NCBI RefSeq assembly: GCF_004798865.1
Contig: NW_025336481.1
Coordinates: forward strand, 31,347,444 to 31,411,443
Length of the DNA stretch: 64,000 nucleotides
Direction of reading: 5' to 3'
Source of the DNA: Varanus komodoensis
Lineage: Eukaryota > Chordata > Lepidosauria > Squamata > Varanidae
Position 1 is the stretch's first letter. Each line of letters starts with the position of its first letter. This document shows, piece by piece, positions 62,991-64,000 of this stretch. The translations under genes were made by a program, and so were the position numbers. A model generated the notes under the pieces. That model made no database searches, was not told where the DNA came from, and saw only the letters and a list, made by a program, of their open reading frames with translations.

Positions 62991-64000
62991 ACAATTAACT
63001 TTAGGGATGCTGGTTACTCTTCAGTCTCTCCAAGGTCAGGGCAGAGTTATGATGAAGACTTATGGATAACATGAAAGTGCACAGTTTTGTGGAATTTTGG
63101 TTGGTCCTAATAAAAATATTTCCCAACTGCAGATTTTGGATACCTTTCCTCATAGATGAATGTGTGTTTCTTTCTTCAGTCTCCAAACCAGATAGCTTAA
63201 GTTCCCTTGATGTCTCCCTCTCACCTGTGTAACTATCAGCTTATCTGAGTAGTCTTTGATCATTATTGACTCTCTCTGTACCCTTTATTTAAAAGGGTAC
63301 CCTTCTCTTACTGTATAGTAGTAGGAGTAGGAAACCCCATGAATTCTCATTTAAGGATATGATGTTGTTAAAGTACACACTTGATGTGTGACTTGTCATG
63401 TGAGTAGACTTTGCTCAGCATGTGTGTATCAAGCTGGACTGTGGCTGTAGCTCAAGGGAAGTTGTACTTTAACCCTCCACATCAGCTTTGCACCTGATAT
63501 TTGCAAATGGAAGAAAACTTCGATTGGTGCCAGTTGAACTTTATGTTCTACTGGAAAGGACTGGACTAGGGTGTGGGGGCTGATTTTAATGCAGCAAGGA
63601 CAGAGGGTAAAAGCTTCAGTCCTGCATACCATGGCCCCAATTCAGTCCCTCTCCCTCTCTGTCTGCTTCCCATGTTGGGTATTTGTAAAGGCCAAATCAT
63701 GTGTCAAATGGTGCCTTTTGTTGGATACCCTTTCAATAAAGTTGTGCTTCAGGGTGCTAAATAGCCATTTTCCTTTACTGAGAAGTCGTGCCTTCAGATG
63801 CCCAAGGAGGATGTAAACTGGCCCAGAGTGGATACTTCTTCCTTTCAGGCTGCCAGTGTGGCAAGCTATCTTGTCTGTGAGCAAACAGGCTAATAAATAC
63901 TTCTGTAGATGAAGGACTTCTGTGGATTTTTTCACTTTTTTCTTTTGCAAAACTGCTATGTTTTACTGTAGTTAGTGACTTGCCCAAGGCTACTTGTGAT
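62991..64000. other. Intron block to window end, no gene seen
   Basis: Nothing is recognised. Frames of 81 codons (63571-63816, plus) and 102 codons (63642-63950, minus) lack family signatures. Confidence 0.4.

Larger units (their letters stand above)
20942..64000 (+). other. KCNC2: KCNC2 first coding-region intron (incomplete)
   Basis: No exon encoding S1-S6 (expected as a long open frame with FIAFASLFFI at its start and a TTLGYGD pore) is seen downstream, so the rest of the window is read as a single intron longer than 43 kb. A long intron here is usual for the gene as I recall. Repeats and structures within it are listed separately; the remainder is anonymous AT-rich sequence. Confidence 0.7.

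Overview
The window looks like nuclear DNA of a squamate reptile (lizard or snake). The evidence is the repeat set: BovB LINE ends, a 5'-truncated Sauria-type SINE with a perfect 13-bp target-site duplication, CR1 LINE ends with the ATTCTATGATTCTATGA tail, L2-like LINE tails, MIR-like tRNA SINEs, a 5S rRNA-derived SINE, hAT and pogo-type DNA transposons and a DIRS-like fossil. Species cannot be named from what is visible.

Only two host genes are supported, both on the + strand. Positions 1-1730 hold the last intron, last coding exon and 3' end of CAPS2 (calcyphosine 2, an EF-hand protein). From about 18,540 a GC-rich, CpG-rich promoter region leads to the first coding exon of KCNC2 (Kv3.2 voltage-gated potassium channel), coding part 20,189-20,941, interrupted by a 100-N assembly gap. 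Gene order and orientation (CAPS2 then KCNC2, same strand) agree with what I recall of the mammalian arrangement on human 12q21. The first coding exon ends at a donor at 20,942 and no later KCNC2 exon is visible, so the last 43 kb are read as one long intron.

The 17-kb intergenic region carries the most structured non-genic DNA. Positions 5,092-7,430 form a cluster: a pogo-like element with TA duplication, a 178-bp satellite of about 4.7 copies containing CCCTAA telomere-like motifs, a hAT-type element cutting the array, then a second degenerate tandem array of about 163-171 bp containing TTAGGG motifs. Two diverged copies of a 49-bp segment lie on either side of the cluster. A second hAT element at 10,919-11,600 keeps a near-perfect 8-bp duplication.

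The KCNC2 intron is mostly anonymous AT-rich DNA with scattered repeats: BovB copies in opposite orientations, MIR-like SINEs in opposite orientations, L2-like and CR1 LINEs, a probable LTR remnant interrupted by an L2-like insertion, a broken DIRS-like element (about 39.1-41.0 kb), several poly-C/poly-G tracts and two perfect hairpins (35,646-35,688 and 56,071-56,142).

I see no wholly new gene system. The best leads are the satellite cluster with telomere-like motifs, the upstream reading frame overlapping the KCNC2 start codon, and the two perfect intronic hairpins. Repeat names rest on recalled consensus sequences, not on a search.
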